Part shown: piece after piece, positions 8,346 through 17,108 of the stretch
How the letters are laid out: each line of letters opens with the position of its first letter
Position numbering within the stretch: position 1 is the stretch's first letter
DNA from: Melioribacteraceae bacterium
GTDB lineage: Bacteria > Bacteroidota > Ignavibacteria > Ignavibacteriales > Melioribacteraceae
Assembly (NCBI GenBank): GCA_021740785.1
Contig: JAIOZI010000051.1
Span: 1-36,726 of the forward strand
DNA length: 36,726 bases
Direction of reading: 5' to 3'
The notes under the pieces: model-generated
Told to the model about the DNA's origin: nothing
Database searches by the model: none
The model's input: the letters and a program-made list of their open reading frames with translations, nothing else
Made by a program: the position numbers and the translations under genes

Positions 8346-8971
8346 TAAAATATTACCTGTTGTCTTTCTCTCGCATAAATTTTATTCAGAAAAGTTTTTC
8401 TGTGCCAACCGGTTATTCCATGTTCGAGTATTGCATCTATGTGCTGACGGGTTGCATAGCCTTTGTTTTTGTGCCAGAAATAAACCGGGTAATCAGCTGA
8501 CGCTTTTATCATAATTCTATCACGTGTAACCTTTGCAAGAATTGAAGCGGCAGAAATTGCAAATGATTTCGAATCACCTCTTACAATTGTCTGCGTAGAG
8601 TAATTCGATACAAATGATTTATTGCCGTCAATCAAAACATGATCCGGTTTAATAACCAGTTTATCAACCGAAAGTTTCATTGCCATAAGTGAAGCCTGCA
8701 GAATGTTTATTTCATCAATTACATTTTGATCAATGACGGTAATACCGTATGCCAATGCTTTATCAATAATTAAATCGAACAAAATTTCTCGTTTCTTTTC
8801 CGGTAAGGTTTTGGAATCGTTAACACCTTCAATGAATGTGTTTGGATCAAAAATTACGGCTGCGGCGGCAACAGGCCCGGCTAATGGTCCGCGTCCCGCT
8901 TCATCAACACCGGCTAAATATTTTTTACCCTCGTTGATAAATGTATTGTCGAATGCTTTTAGTTTATTCAT
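8345..8971 (-). CDS. rnhB: Ribonuclease HII
   Basis: It cleaves RNA in RNA-DNA hybrids and at single embedded ribonucleotides. The 208-residue product has the RNase HII active-site block AGVDEAGRGPLAGPVAAAAV (D23, E24), the second acidic motif HVLIDGNKSF and the SILAKVTRD segment. The C-terminal KGYATRQHIDAILEHGITGWHRKTF is characteristic of RnhB. Its start codon overlaps the ubiA stop in an ATGA arrangement, and its stop overlaps the yraN start, so the three genes are translationally coupled. Confidence 0.96.
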   Translation of the reverse strand: MNKLKAFDNTFINEGKKYLAGVDEAGRGPLAGPVAAAAVIFDPNTFIEGVNDSKTLPEKKREILFDLIIDKALAYGITVIDQNVIDEINILQASLMAMKLSVDKLVIKPDHVLIDGNKSFVSNYSTQTIVRGDSKSFAISAASILAKVTRDRIMIKASADYPVYFWHKNKGYATRQHIDAILEHGITGWHRKTFLNKIYARERQQVIF

Positions 8972-9801
8972 GCAGCGCCAATATAAATTGCCGTTAATCC
9001 GAATATCATATTCAGTTTAATCAAATTACTGATCTTTCTAAAATCCACATCTTTGCTTTGCAGTTGTTTAATCATATAAACGAATAATAAGTTTACAACG
9101 CACATGACCAATACGAAATATTCTATTTTATAAATCCGGAAAACAAAAGGAACCGCAGTTAATAGTATAAGTAATACGGTTAGTGAATAAATCAATATTT
9201 TGCTTTTTGAAATCCCGAATCGCTTCGGAAAGGTAATTACGTTATTTGCTGCATCACCTTTCATGTCTTCAATGTCTTTTACTATTTCTCTAATGAAGTT
9301 CGCAAAGAAAGCAAACAGCGCCGGGATTATTCCGTTTTCCCAGTTGCCTGCAGCTACACCGCCGTAGATGAAAGCGAAACCGGTGAAGAATGAAACGATG
9401 ATATTTCCAAGCAGCGGAATTCTTTTTAACCGGAACGAATACAAAAATATTACCACCGAGGCAAAAACTGCGATTATTATTGCAGCAGCATTTATCAACG
9501 AAGCAAATGCAATTGCCATCACCGTAAAATAAATGTAAAGATAAAGTGCCGCTTGTTTTGAAATTTGATCGGATGGAAGCACTCTTTCGGGACGGTTAAT
9601 TTTATCTATCTCCACATCAAAGTAATCATTGATGATGTTTCCGGCAGAACCGACAAACGCAGCGGATATCGCAGCACAGATTATTGGACCCCAATCAATT
9701 TCGCCGGTTGAGCAAATTAATCCCGCAACAATTACCGACGCAAAAGTAATTGCAAAATTTATGGGTCGGGTGATTTTTATTATAGCAGTTATCTTATTCA
9801 T
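8968..9801 (-). CDS. UbiA-family prenyltransferase, DGGGP-synthase-like
   Basis: This is an integral-membrane transferase of an isoprenoid chain to an acceptor. The 277-residue product has about eight hydrophobic segments and two Asp-rich motifs, NDYFDVEIDKINRP (about 58-71) and KDIEDMKGD (about 175-183). The spacing and the INRP-RVLPS follow-on resemble the archaeal digeranylgeranylglyceryl phosphate synthase group more than ubiquinone UbiA. The acceptor cannot be read from sequence; a quinone, chlorin or glycerol phosphate are all possible. It lies 35 bp after the BamA-like gene and overlaps rnhB by 4 bp. Confidence 0.88.
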   Translation of the reverse strand: MNKITAIIKITRPINFAITFASVIVAGLICSTGEIDWGPIICAAISAAFVGSAGNIINDYFDVEIDKINRPERVLPSDQISKQAALYLYIYFTVMAIAFASLINAAAIIIAVFASVVIFLYSFRLKRIPLLGNIIVSFFTGFAFIYGGVAAGNWENGIIPALFAFFANFIREIVKDIEDMKGDAANNVITFPKRFGISKSKILIYSLTVLLILLTAVPFVFRIYKIEYFVLVMCVVNLLFVYMIKQLQSKDVDFRKISNLIKLNMIFGLTAIYIGAA

Positions 9802-9836
9802 AAAAGTAATGATTTAACGAACGGTAAAATATGATT

Positions 9837-11603
9837 TCAAAACTCATTTACCAATCCGAAATGAATTTTTCCCTCGTTGAAAGGATCTCCTTTGGCAAGT
9901 GCGTAACTGACTGCAAGAACTCCGAGACCGGTTTCAAGGTTTAATCCCAAGCCATACCCGGTTTTGAATGCATCCGTTTTTAATATATTGTTTGCAGCAT
10001 CTCCGCTTCTCAAATAATAACCTGCATCGAAAAAGAGAAATGCATAAGTACGACGGGAAAGCAAGTACCTGTATTCAAGATTAGACCAAAAAATTCTATT
10101 AGCTATGAATTGCTTTTCACGGTAGCCGCGTAAAGTATTTGTTCCGCCAAGCTGATAAAGATCACTTATCTCGAATAAATTTCCGCGCAGTTCTTTTCCG
10201 TGCAAACCGAGTGCGGCAACCTGTGCCCGGAATAACTCATAAAATAATGATAGATCAACTTCAATTCGCTGCAGATTAATTTTTGTTTCGGTTTGCGGTG
10301 TTATAAATTCTTTCGGACCGTTAATATTCTTGTTGCTGTATTTATAGGCGCTTAAAAAGAATAATCCTTCGGTGGGAGCATATACATCATCGCGCGTATC
10401 GATTTTCAAATTAAACCCGGTAGTGTAAGATGTTGAATTGAAAACGGTGAAAACATTATCATCCCGCACGGTTGGTATCGTAGATTCTGTTGAAAATAAA
10501 AATGCCGCAGAAATATCTTCTGTTGCTAAAAACTCCAGACTTCCTTCAATTCTTCTCTGAACATATGTTGTATCCTGTTTTCGTTGAAACAATCCGAGTG
10601 TAATATTGAAGGGATAATTCAACACCCACGGCTCAAGATATTTAAGTTCAAGTTCCTGGGAATACCGGTTTTCCTGCTGCCATCTAACTGCCGCAGCGCG
10701 TCCGGTTCCGAATAAATTTCTGAGACTTATATTCACATAACCGGTAAAGTAACCGTTCTCGTCATCGTTCCCCGGAACATATCCGACAATTCCATCAAAG
10801 TTGTTGGTTTGTTTTTCCTGAACGGTGATCTGTAAAACTCCTTCATTTTTTGAGTTGAAGTAGAATGCCGGTGAATTAACCGGTTCAAAAAATCGCAGGC
10901 GGTTTAGTTTCTTCGGGATGTCTTCAATTTTACTCTGTGAATATTCCTCGCCCTTATCAATCCTTAATTCCCTAATGATTACATAATCCTTTGTCTTTTC
11001 GTTTCCGAGTATTTCTACTTTGTCAATCGAACTTCGTTCACCGTTGATTATTTCGATATTCAAATCGGCAAAATGACTGCCCGATGTATCATCATAAATG
11101 AACACCGACTGAATTTTTAATGAGGCGAACGGCTGTGCGGATTCTTCGTAATAATCAAGTATGCTTGCCAGGGTTTCCTCGATTTCAAATTTATTAAAAA
11201 CTCTCCCTCTCAAATAATCAAACTCATCAATAACGGAAAGTGAATCTTCGGGAGCAATGCCGTTTAGATTGATTTTATTGATTATGCTGGGTTCGTCTTC
11301 ATCGATGGTTAGATTTATCGAAACGTTTTGTGTATCTGCCGAGATGGTTGTTTCTTCATCAGTAAAAGAAAAATTAAAATACCCTCGGTTTGCAAGGTTC
11401 CGGCTTATTCTGCTTTTTATTGAATCGAGAATTGTTTCGGTGAACGGTGTACCTTCGGGATAATTTATCCACGACAGGTAATCAGATTCCGAAAAATCAA
11501 ACTCCCCGTTAATATTAATTGATGAAATTGTCTGTGCAGAAAAACTACTGCAGATAAAAAGGAAAATGAGGAGTGATAAAATTTTAATAATTCGGTGAGT
11601 CAT
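9837..11603 (-). CDS. BamA/TamA-like outer-membrane protein (Omp85 superfamily)
   Basis: Outer-membrane beta-barrel of the kind that inserts or exports other outer-membrane proteins. The 588-residue product has a signal peptide (1-24, ending FSAQ) and periplasmic POTRA-like repeats over about 25-270 (for example NRLRFFEPVNSPAFYF). The C-terminal barrel carries the conserved lid-loop motif GGTNTLRGYREKQF at about 485-498, equivalent to the VRGF motif. It ends in Phe (GLVNEF), the usual barrel signal. It is shorter than BamA (about 800) and closer to TamA. Its ATG overlaps the kinase gene upstream by 20 bp, so it belongs to the rimO-yraN operon. The client proteins are unknown. Confidence 0.9.
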   Translation of the reverse strand: MTHRIIKILSLLIFLFICSSFSAQTISSININGEFDFSESDYLSWINYPEGTPFTETILDSIKSRISRNLANRGYFNFSFTDEETTISADTQNVSINLTIDEDEPSIINKINLNGIAPEDSLSVIDEFDYLRGRVFNKFEIEETLASILDYYEESAQPFASLKIQSVFIYDDTSGSHFADLNIEIINGERSSIDKVEILGNEKTKDYVIIRELRIDKGEEYSQSKIEDIPKKLNRLRFFEPVNSPAFYFNSKNEGVLQITVQEKQTNNFDGIVGYVPGNDDENGYFTGYVNISLRNLFGTGRAAAVRWQQENRYSQELELKYLEPWVLNYPFNITLGLFQRKQDTTYVQRRIEGSLEFLATEDISAAFLFSTESTIPTVRDDNVFTVFNSTSYTTGFNLKIDTRDDVYAPTEGLFFLSAYKYSNKNINGPKEFITPQTETKINLQRIEVDLSLFYELFRAQVAALGLHGKELRGNLFEISDLYQLGGTNTLRGYREKQFIANRIFWSNLEYRYLLSRRTYAFLFFDAGYYLRSGDAANNILKTDAFKTGYGLGLNLETGLGVLAVSYALAKGDPFNEGKIHFGLVNEF

Positions 11604-12552
11604 CGATAATCTTCATCTTCTTTCCGACCGGTTCGATGATAACGGAATCATAGAACATCCTCATTTCTTCTTCGGATGAATTGCAGACATCCCATTTGGC
11701 GGCATTGGCAGCGCCGAGTGAAACCGCCGTTTTTACAAATTCATCAAATACCATCGCGTTTTCCATACCGTAAATAATGCCCGCAGTAAATGCATCACCG
11801 CTTCCCGTTGCATCGATAACACTTACATCCGGCGGAGTAACCTTGTAATGGAAATCAAATTTTGATGCATAAAAACTCTCTCTGCCGTTTGTGAGAAAAC
11901 CAAGTTTAACTCCTTTGTTATAAAGGTATTCCAAATATTTTATTCTCTTCTTCTCGTTAAAAAGTTCAAGCTGCAGCGATTTTTCAACTTCACCGATATT
12001 GTTGTGAATAACCATCGGAGCTTTTTCGATACATGCTTTGAGGTGTTCGCCGTATGTATCGAGAACGGTGATCTTATCGTGTTGATTTGCAATCTCAATT
12101 CCAAACGGGAAGATGTCATCGGTAAATTTGGAAGGCGAGCTTCCGGCAAAAATAATTGCGGAATAATTCGGGATCATCTTTTCAAGTTTGGATTTGAACT
12201 CGTCTGATTCCCGTTGTGTTATTTCGCTGTTCGGAGAGAAGTACGATGTAATTCTATTTTCCGAATCTTCTAAAATCAAACAGCCCCAGCGTGTTTCATC
12301 ATGGGTGGAAACAATTACATGTTCAATTTTTTCTTCGGTTAATATGTGGCGCAGACTTTTTCCGTTCAAACCGCCAAGGAATGTTAACGCATGATTGCTG
12401 ATTCCGAGAGTGTTTAATTGTCTGCTTACGTTAATTCCTTTTCCGCCGGACTTATATTCTACTTTCGAACTTCGGTTTACCTGCCCGGTTTTTATACAGG
12501 GAAAGTGTAGCCGTTTTTCAAGCAGAGGATTTAATGTTACTGTAAGAACCAT
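11584..12552 (-). CDS. PfkB-family sugar-phosphate kinase (1-phosphofructokinase/LacC-like)
   Basis: It phosphorylates a sugar phosphate with ATP in the cytoplasm. The 322-residue product has the N-terminal TVTLNPLLEKRLHF and the substrate-binding glycine block KSGGKGINVSRQLNTLG typical of FruK/LacC kinases. The C-terminal anion-hole and catalytic motif DATGSGDAFTAGI (around residue 250) is complete. The normal family start is LNPALD; here it is LNPLLEK, so the conserved Asp is missing and the exact substrate is uncertain. No phosphotransferase genes are nearby, which argues against simple fructose uptake. It sits in the middle of the operon, 21 bp after the GWxTD gene. Confidence 0.88.
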   Translation of the reverse strand: MVLTVTLNPLLEKRLHFPCIKTGQVNRSSKVEYKSGGKGINVSRQLNTLGISNHALTFLGGLNGKSLRHILTEEKIEHVIVSTHDETRWGCLILEDSENRITSYFSPNSEITQRESDEFKSKLEKMIPNYSAIIFAGSSPSKFTDDIFPFGIEIANQHDKITVLDTYGEHLKACIEKAPMVIHNNIGEVEKSLQLELFNEKKRIKYLEYLYNKGVKLGFLTNGRESFYASKFDFHYKVTPPDVSVIDATGSGDAFTAGIIYGMENAMVFDEFVKTAVSLGAANAAKWDVCNSSEEEMRMFYDSVIIEPVGKKMKIIDDSPNY

Positions 12553-12573
12553 AATTTTATTTTACAGTTATAA

Positions 12574-13848
12574 TTATTGTCTGTATCTGTACCAATCACC
12601 GTACATTGGATTAAGCAAGCGGTAATCTCCGAAACCGGTCTCATCAACAAAGACGAACCTGCGGTTGAGATTGTAGTAATCCCATATTTCATAAGGTTTT
12701 GAATCTACCTGCATCGGGTTTCGTTCAACTTGATTGGGCGGACCGAGTGTAATATAAATCATTCCCATATCGGAACGCCAGCCTTCATTAAAACTTTTGA
12801 AATTTGCATTGGAGTACGAAACGCGCCTGTAATATTCATTCAGCACTTCATTCTCTTCTGTCGTCGGGGATGGATCTTTTGCTTTCCAGTATTCAATAAA
12901 ACGATTCAATCTTTCTTCGTATGATGCCGGTTCAAGAATGTGATCTTGTTCGTCAACAGAAGCGATGTAAACCATCTGATCAATTGCTTTTTCCAGGTCT
13001 TTTATTATGTTCGGGAAGCCTCTAATTTTTGAACGGAATTTTTTTGTCTTTTGCGCAATTGCTTTTTCGGATTCACTTTTCAAAACAATGTGCAGTTCAA
13101 AATCACCGAGCCTGAAATCCGTATCCGAAAAAGTGTAGGTTATGGGATTAACTCCCTTCTTAAGTTGTATTTGCTCAATCTGGGTGTTGTTTTTATCCCT
13201 GCCCTTATCAAAAATTTTGTATTCAGCTAAAATCCCGCCATCCAAATCCGAATAAATTTCATAAAAGAAAGAGAGCACACTGTCAGCGTTCGAAACTATC
13301 CGCGTAACGTTGGGTATTATTGTTTCGGCGTCATCTTTCTTTACGATTTCTTTAATAAGCAGGATATCACTCATTGATATTCTATCGGAAAAGGAAGGCA
13401 AACTAACCGGACCTTCATATTTGAAAGCTTCTTTCGAATCCGAATCTTCGAAGCGGGCAATCAAAAAATATTTGCGGGGTTTTAGTTCCATTGATTTATA
13501 AGAGAAGTTATAGTTCAGATCCGAAGCTGTTTGTCCGAATTCCTTAACTGTAATATTCTCTTTCCACATTCTTTCAAATAGGATGTTATCCTGGTCTTCA
13601 TCATAAAATGTTAGGGTGAATGTATAATTCCCTTCGTAACCGTTAACTGTTTTTACAAACAGAACGGACGAGTAAGGAACTTGAAGAAAAACATCCAGGG
13701 TTGAAAGTTCCGGTTTGAGGTTTTTGTAATAAATTAAATCTATATAGAATGCCGGTTCGTCGGTTGTAGGATTAATACCCTGAGAATGCTCAACTTGAGC
13801 TGATAAACTTGCAAGTAGAATAAATAATGCAACAATAAGCTTTTTCAT
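12574..13848 (-). CDS. Secreted GWxTD-domain protein
   Basis: The 424-residue product has a signal peptide (about 1-17, MKKLIVALFILLASLSAQ) and a long beta-rich middle. The C-terminal GWxTD domain starts at about 356 as GWRSDMGMIYITLGPPNQVE and includes YEIWDYY and GDYRLLNP. The family motif reads GWRSD, with Ser for Thr. The domain is common in Acidobacteria and the FCB group and its function is unknown. No lipobox is visible, so it is probably periplasmic. It begins 2 bp after the rimO stop and is second in the operon. Confidence 0.88.
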   Translation of the reverse strand: MKKLIVALFILLASLSAQVEHSQGINPTTDEPAFYIDLIYYKNLKPELSTLDVFLQVPYSSVLFVKTVNGYEGNYTFTLTFYDEDQDNILFERMWKENITVKEFGQTASDLNYNFSYKSMELKPRKYFLIARFEDSDSKEAFKYEGPVSLPSFSDRISMSDILLIKEIVKKDDAETIIPNVTRIVSNADSVLSFFYEIYSDLDGGILAEYKIFDKGRDKNNTQIEQIQLKKGVNPITYTFSDTDFRLGDFELHIVLKSESEKAIAQKTKKFRSKIRGFPNIIKDLEKAIDQMVYIASVDEQDHILEPASYEERLNRFIEYWKAKDPSPTTEENEVLNEYYRRVSYSNANFKSFNEGWRSDMGMIYITLGPPNQVERNPMQVDSKPYEIWDYYNLNRRFVFVDETGFGDYRLLNPMYGDWYRYRQ

Positions 13849-13850
13849 AA

Positions 13851-15155
13851 TTAGGAAGCCTTGTTTTTAATTAATTTACCAAATAAATCATACTCATTGC
13901 AATCATAAATTTCCACATCATAAAAATTACCCGGAATTATTTTCGATTTTTTCGAGATCAGTACCTCGCCGTCAACTTCCGGGGCGTCTCGTTCCGAGCG
14001 TGCGATGTGAAAATCTCCTTCCAATCGTTCGGCTAATACCCTGATTGTTTTGCCAATATAGCTTTGATTTTTTTCAAGTGAAATCTTCGCCTGAATTTCC
14101 ATCAGCTCCGCCCTTCTCCTTTCCTTTTCTTCTTTCGGAATTGGATCGCCGAGGTCATAAGCGGTTGTGTTCTCTTCAAGCGAATATGTGAATACACCAA
14201 ATCTATCGAAACGAACTTCACGAATAAAATCACGGAGCTCAATAAAATCTTTTTCGGTTTCGTTCGGATATCCGACAATAAACGTTGTCCGCAATGTTAG
14301 GTCCGGGATTTTCTCTTTCAGGCGGAAGATTAATTCTTTCGTTCTGCGTTTTGAAATTCCTCGTCTCATTGATTTGAGCACCGGATCGGAAATGTGCTGA
14401 AGCGGCATATCGATGTAATTCAACACTTTCGGATTTTCGCGGATAACATCCATAATATCCTCCGGAAAATGTGAGGGATACGCATAGAGAAGCCGTATCC
14501 ATTCTATTCCTTTTATTCCGCTCAGTTTATTTAATAACTCTGCGAGGACTCGCTTACCGTATATCTCCTTACCGTAATCGGTTGTATCCTGCCCAATTAT
14601 TACCAACTCCTTCACACCCTTCTCTGCCAAATAAGTTGATTCAGCAACAAGTTCTTCGATTGATTTTGTTTTGTGCTTCCCGCGCATTATCGGGATGGCA
14701 CAGAACGAACACGGGTTGTCGCAACCTTCGGATATTTTTAGATAAGCATAATGCTTTGGCGTAGTTACAACGCGTTCGCCGAGTAAATCTTTCTTTAAAT
14801 CCCCGCCGAATTCCTTTACAATCTGTTCGTATGCTTCGGTGCCGAAAAAAACATCAACCTCAGGAATTTCAATTTCCAGTTCACTTTTGTATCTCTCAGA
14901 TAAACAGCCAGCGACAATTACCTTTTTAAGATTGCCTTTTTTCTTTCGTTCAACAGCGGCGAGAATTGTATTGACCGATTCCTCTTTTGCATCATCAATA
15001 AATCCGCATGTATTTATCACAAGTGAATCCGCTGAGTTTGGATCGTCTACCAAATCAAATTTATTAAATCTCAACTGACTCATTAAACGTTCCGAGTCAA
15101 CAGTGTTTTTTGAACAGCCGAGGGTTATAATTCCAATTTTTTCTTTCTTGGTCAT
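13851..15155 (-). CDS. rimO: Ribosomal protein S12 methylthiotransferase RimO
   Basis: A radical-SAM enzyme with two iron-sulfur clusters that adds a methylthio group to the conserved Asp of ribosomal protein S12. The 434-residue product shows the N-terminal UPF0004 domain with its three cluster cysteines (LGCSKNTVDSERL, NTCGFIDDAKEES, AGCLSERY). The radical-SAM motif is CDNPCSFCAIPIMRGKHKT, and a C-terminal TRAM domain is present (about 370-434). GCSKN and SEGCDNPCSFCAIP separate RimO from MiaB. It is the first gene of a seven-gene leftward operon that also encodes envelope proteins, an unusual company for a ribosome-modification enzyme. Confidence 0.96.
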   Translation of the reverse strand: MTKKEKIGIITLGCSKNTVDSERLMSQLRFNKFDLVDDPNSADSLVINTCGFIDDAKEESVNTILAAVERKKKGNLKKVIVAGCLSERYKSELEIEIPEVDVFFGTEAYEQIVKEFGGDLKKDLLGERVVTTPKHYAYLKISEGCDNPCSFCAIPIMRGKHKTKSIEELVAESTYLAEKGVKELVIIGQDTTDYGKEIYGKRVLAELLNKLSGIKGIEWIRLLYAYPSHFPEDIMDVIRENPKVLNYIDMPLQHISDPVLKSMRRGISKRRTKELIFRLKEKIPDLTLRTTFIVGYPNETEKDFIELRDFIREVRFDRFGVFTYSLEENTTAYDLGDPIPKEEKERRRAELMEIQAKISLEKNQSYIGKTIRVLAERLEGDFHIARSERDAPEVDGEVLISKKSKIIPGNFYDVEIYDCNEYDLFGKLIKNKAS

Positions 15156-15191
15156 ATCATCTTTCTTTCATTCAATAAAATCATAACACTT

Positions 15192-15220
15192 AATTTACCT
15201 TTGATGTTTCTTTCAGACAA
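15192..15220 (-). promoter_or_regulatory. Possible promoter of the rimO-yraN operon
   Basis: On the minus strand TTGTCT (15220-15215) and TAAATT (15197-15192) are 17 bp apart, and the rimO ATG is 37 bp beyond. The match to a sigma-70-like consensus is moderate. Confidence 0.3.
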
Positions 15221-15261
15221 GTTTTTTAATTTTCAGTCGTCAATAAATAGAGAGGAATTGA

Positions 15262-15753
15262 ATGGACGAATTATTTTTTAACGGTTTTTCCGCCGCAAAG
15301 TTAATTCAACTAATGCTTGCGCCGGCTGTTATGATAAGCGCATGCGGACTGCTTTTGCTGGGAATAAATAATAAATATTCTCTCGTTGTTAATAGGATTC
15401 GTTTGCTAAATCAAGAGCGAAGAGCATTTAAAAAGAAAATCAGCGAAGATGATTTTACTACCGATGATAATGTTAGGTTTGAGAGTATTATCAGGCAGAT
15501 TGAGTTTTTAACTTTTCGCGTGAAGCTCGTTCGTAATGCAGTTTTATCCTATGCCGCTGCAGTTGGGCTGTATGTTGTTACTTCGGTAATGCTTGGTTTT
15601 GCTTATTTCAGCAGCAGCAAAGGTTTTGATGTTATAATAGTTGCGGCTTTTTTGATCGGGATGGTTTGTGTTTTGGTGGGAATCATTTTTACGGGATTGG
15701 AAACGGCAAAAGGCTATGAAATTGTATCTTATGAAATAAAAGCGGATGAATAA
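15262..15753 (+). CDS. DUF2721 integral membrane protein
   Basis: The 163-residue product has three hydrophobic segments. The first (about 15-32, LIQLMLAPAVMISACGLLLLG) precedes the family motif NNKYSLVVNRIRLLNQERR. Two more lie in the C-terminal half (about 95-115 and 122-145). This arrangement and length match DUF2721, a family without known function. A good ribosome binding site (AGAGGAA) precedes the ATG. It is transcribed away from rimO. Confidence 0.85.
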   Translation: MDELFFNGFSAAKLIQLMLAPAVMISACGLLLLGINNKYSLVVNRIRLLNQERRAFKKKISEDDFTTDDNVRFESIIRQIEFLTFRVKLVRNAVLSYAAAVGLYVVTSVMLGFAYFSSSKGFDVIIVAAFLIGMVCVLVGIIFTGLETAKGYEIVSYEIKADE

Positions 15754-15906
15754 TGCCTTCAACCTAAAAGCATGATACTCACTCTTAATATCTTGTTACA
15801 GGGTTGTTTCGCTTTATGAATACTAATGAATTTCTTATTTTTTCAAATGTCATGATTAGTTGAAAGGTTGTTTAGAATTAAGTCACGTTGACGATATCTT
15901 AATTGA

Positions 15907-16611
15907 ATGTTGAATCTTCCTTTTATGAATTCATCAAAATTCGATAGTAAGAAAAGATTAATTTTTGTATTCCTTCTGTTTGTTATTTCAATAGTTTTTA
16001 TTGATATAATTTTCAGTCATGAGGGTAACAACAATAAAAATACAAGTGATGAAATCTCACCGTTGCAAATTGATGCCGGTCTATTAAAAAACTGCGATAT
16101 TATTTTCAGGCGCGGATTAAGCATTGTAAGTGAAATTGTGCTGACCGCAGATAACAATTCCCCTTATTCACATGTCGGATTACTCATAATAAAAAACGAT
16201 TCTCATTACGTGATTCATGCAGTACCGGATGAATCGGAGAGTGGAATCGATTATCTTAAAAAAGAAAAACTCACCGAATTTCTCCGTACCGATAGAGCCG
16301 ATAATTACGGTGTGTACAGGGTTGATGAAAATTTCGATGAAAAAGTTGTAAGTAATTTCGCCGATGATCTTGTTAAAAACAGAGTCTTATTTGATGATAG
16401 TTTCGATTTACTCAATTCGGAAAAGTATTATTGTACCGAATTAATATATAACTGTTTCAAAGCTGCCGGTCTGGATATAACAAACGGAAAGCTGGATACT
16501 TTGTTTGTCCCGATTGGAAAAAATCCGTTTTTATTACCGGGTACATTGATCGGCAGTCCAAAAGTTAAGCTTGTAACAACCTCTTATCACAAAACAAGGA
16601 GTAAGAAATGA
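15907..16611 (+). CDS. YiiX/YebB-like NlpC/P60-superfamily cysteine hydrolase, membrane-anchored
   Basis: The 234-residue product has one N-terminal membrane segment or uncleaved signal (about 18-36), then a permuted papain-like domain. CDIIFRRGLSIVSEIVLT is followed by the catalytic His in SPYSHVGLLI (H89), and the catalytic Cys comes later in KYYCTELIYNCFKAAGLD (C176, E178). His before Cys is the circular permutation typical of the YiiX group. These enzymes are thought to cleave peptide, amide or thioester bonds at the envelope; the substrate here is unknown. No ribosome binding site is clear, and Met7 (15925) is an alternative start. It overlaps the DUF4878 lipoprotein gene by 4 bp (ATGA). 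Confidence 0.85.
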   Translation: MLNLPFMNSSKFDSKKRLIFVFLLFVISIVFIDIIFSHEGNNNKNTSDEISPLQIDAGLLKNCDIIFRRGLSIVSEIVLTADNNSPYSHVGLLIIKNDSHYVIHAVPDESESGIDYLKKEKLTEFLRTDRADNYGVYRVDENFDEKVVSNFADDLVKNRVLFDDSFDLLNSEKYYCTELIYNCFKAAGLDITNGKLDTLFVPIGKNPFLLPGTLIGSPKVKLVTTSYHKTRSKK

Positions 16612-16997
16612 AGCCATTATTCAAATTAATTATTGTCGCAATTTTTTCATCGTTACTAATCACTGCCTGCGGCGGTTCATCTGATCCAAAAGATATTATT
16701 AGGGATTTCTACTCAAAAGCCGAAGCGAATGACGTTGAAGGCGTGCTGGATATGATGTCAACAGAGACTAAAGCTTTGGTTCAAAAAGAAAAACTGGAAA
16801 AGGGATTAGCCGAAAAATCAGAAGAGATAAAAGAGAAAGGAGGTATCAGCAGCATAGAGTTTACCGATGAAAAGGTTAAAGAGGAATCAATTGATTACAA
16901 AGTTAAACTCACCTACGGTGACGGATCAACAAGCACCGACAAAGCAAAACTTGTCAAAGAAGACGGTGAATGGAAAATAGGAGCCGCAAAGAATTAA
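16608..16997 (+). CDS. DUF4878-type lipoprotein
   Basis: The 129-residue product has a signal peptide and a lipobox LITAC with Cys21 as the lipidated residue. The body is a small cystatin/NTF2-like fold: DPKDIIRDFYSKAEANDVEGVLDMMS, then a beta-rich half ending DGEWKIGA. This pattern matches DUF4878 lipoproteins, of unknown function. It is translationally coupled to the cysteine hydrolase and ends before a hairpin repeat and a strong terminator. Confidence 0.82.
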   Translation: MKPLFKLIIVAIFSSLLITACGGSSDPKDIIRDFYSKAEANDVEGVLDMMSTETKALVQKEKLEKGLAEKSEEIKEKGGISSIEFTDEKVKEESIDYKVKLTYGDGSTSTDKAKLVKEDGEWKIGAAKN

Positions 16998-17009
16998 TCC
17001 CAAAAAATT

Positions 17010-17052
17010 GTCATCCCGAATGGCAGATTTTCTGATGGAAAATCTGGGTTAA
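17010..17052 (+). repeat. Dispersed hairpin repeat, copy E
   Basis: GTCATCCCGAATGGCAGATT and the following bases carry CAGATTTTC-(T)GAT-GGAAAATCTGGGTTAA. There is one change in the stem relative to copy A. It lies just downstream of the DUF4878 gene. Confidence 0.75.
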
Positions 17053-17062
17053 TTGTATTTAT

Positions 17063-17108
17063 TTACTCCCGGGATCATTGTGATTCCGGGAGTAATGCTT
17101 TTTTTTAT
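17063..17108 (+). terminator. Intrinsic terminator after the DUF4878 lipoprotein gene
   Basis: TTACTCCCGG pairs with CCGGGAGTAA over 10 bp. The stem extends through GATC/GATT, with a 5-nt loop, and TGCTTTTTTTT follows. It is one of the clearest terminators of the window. Confidence 0.9.
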
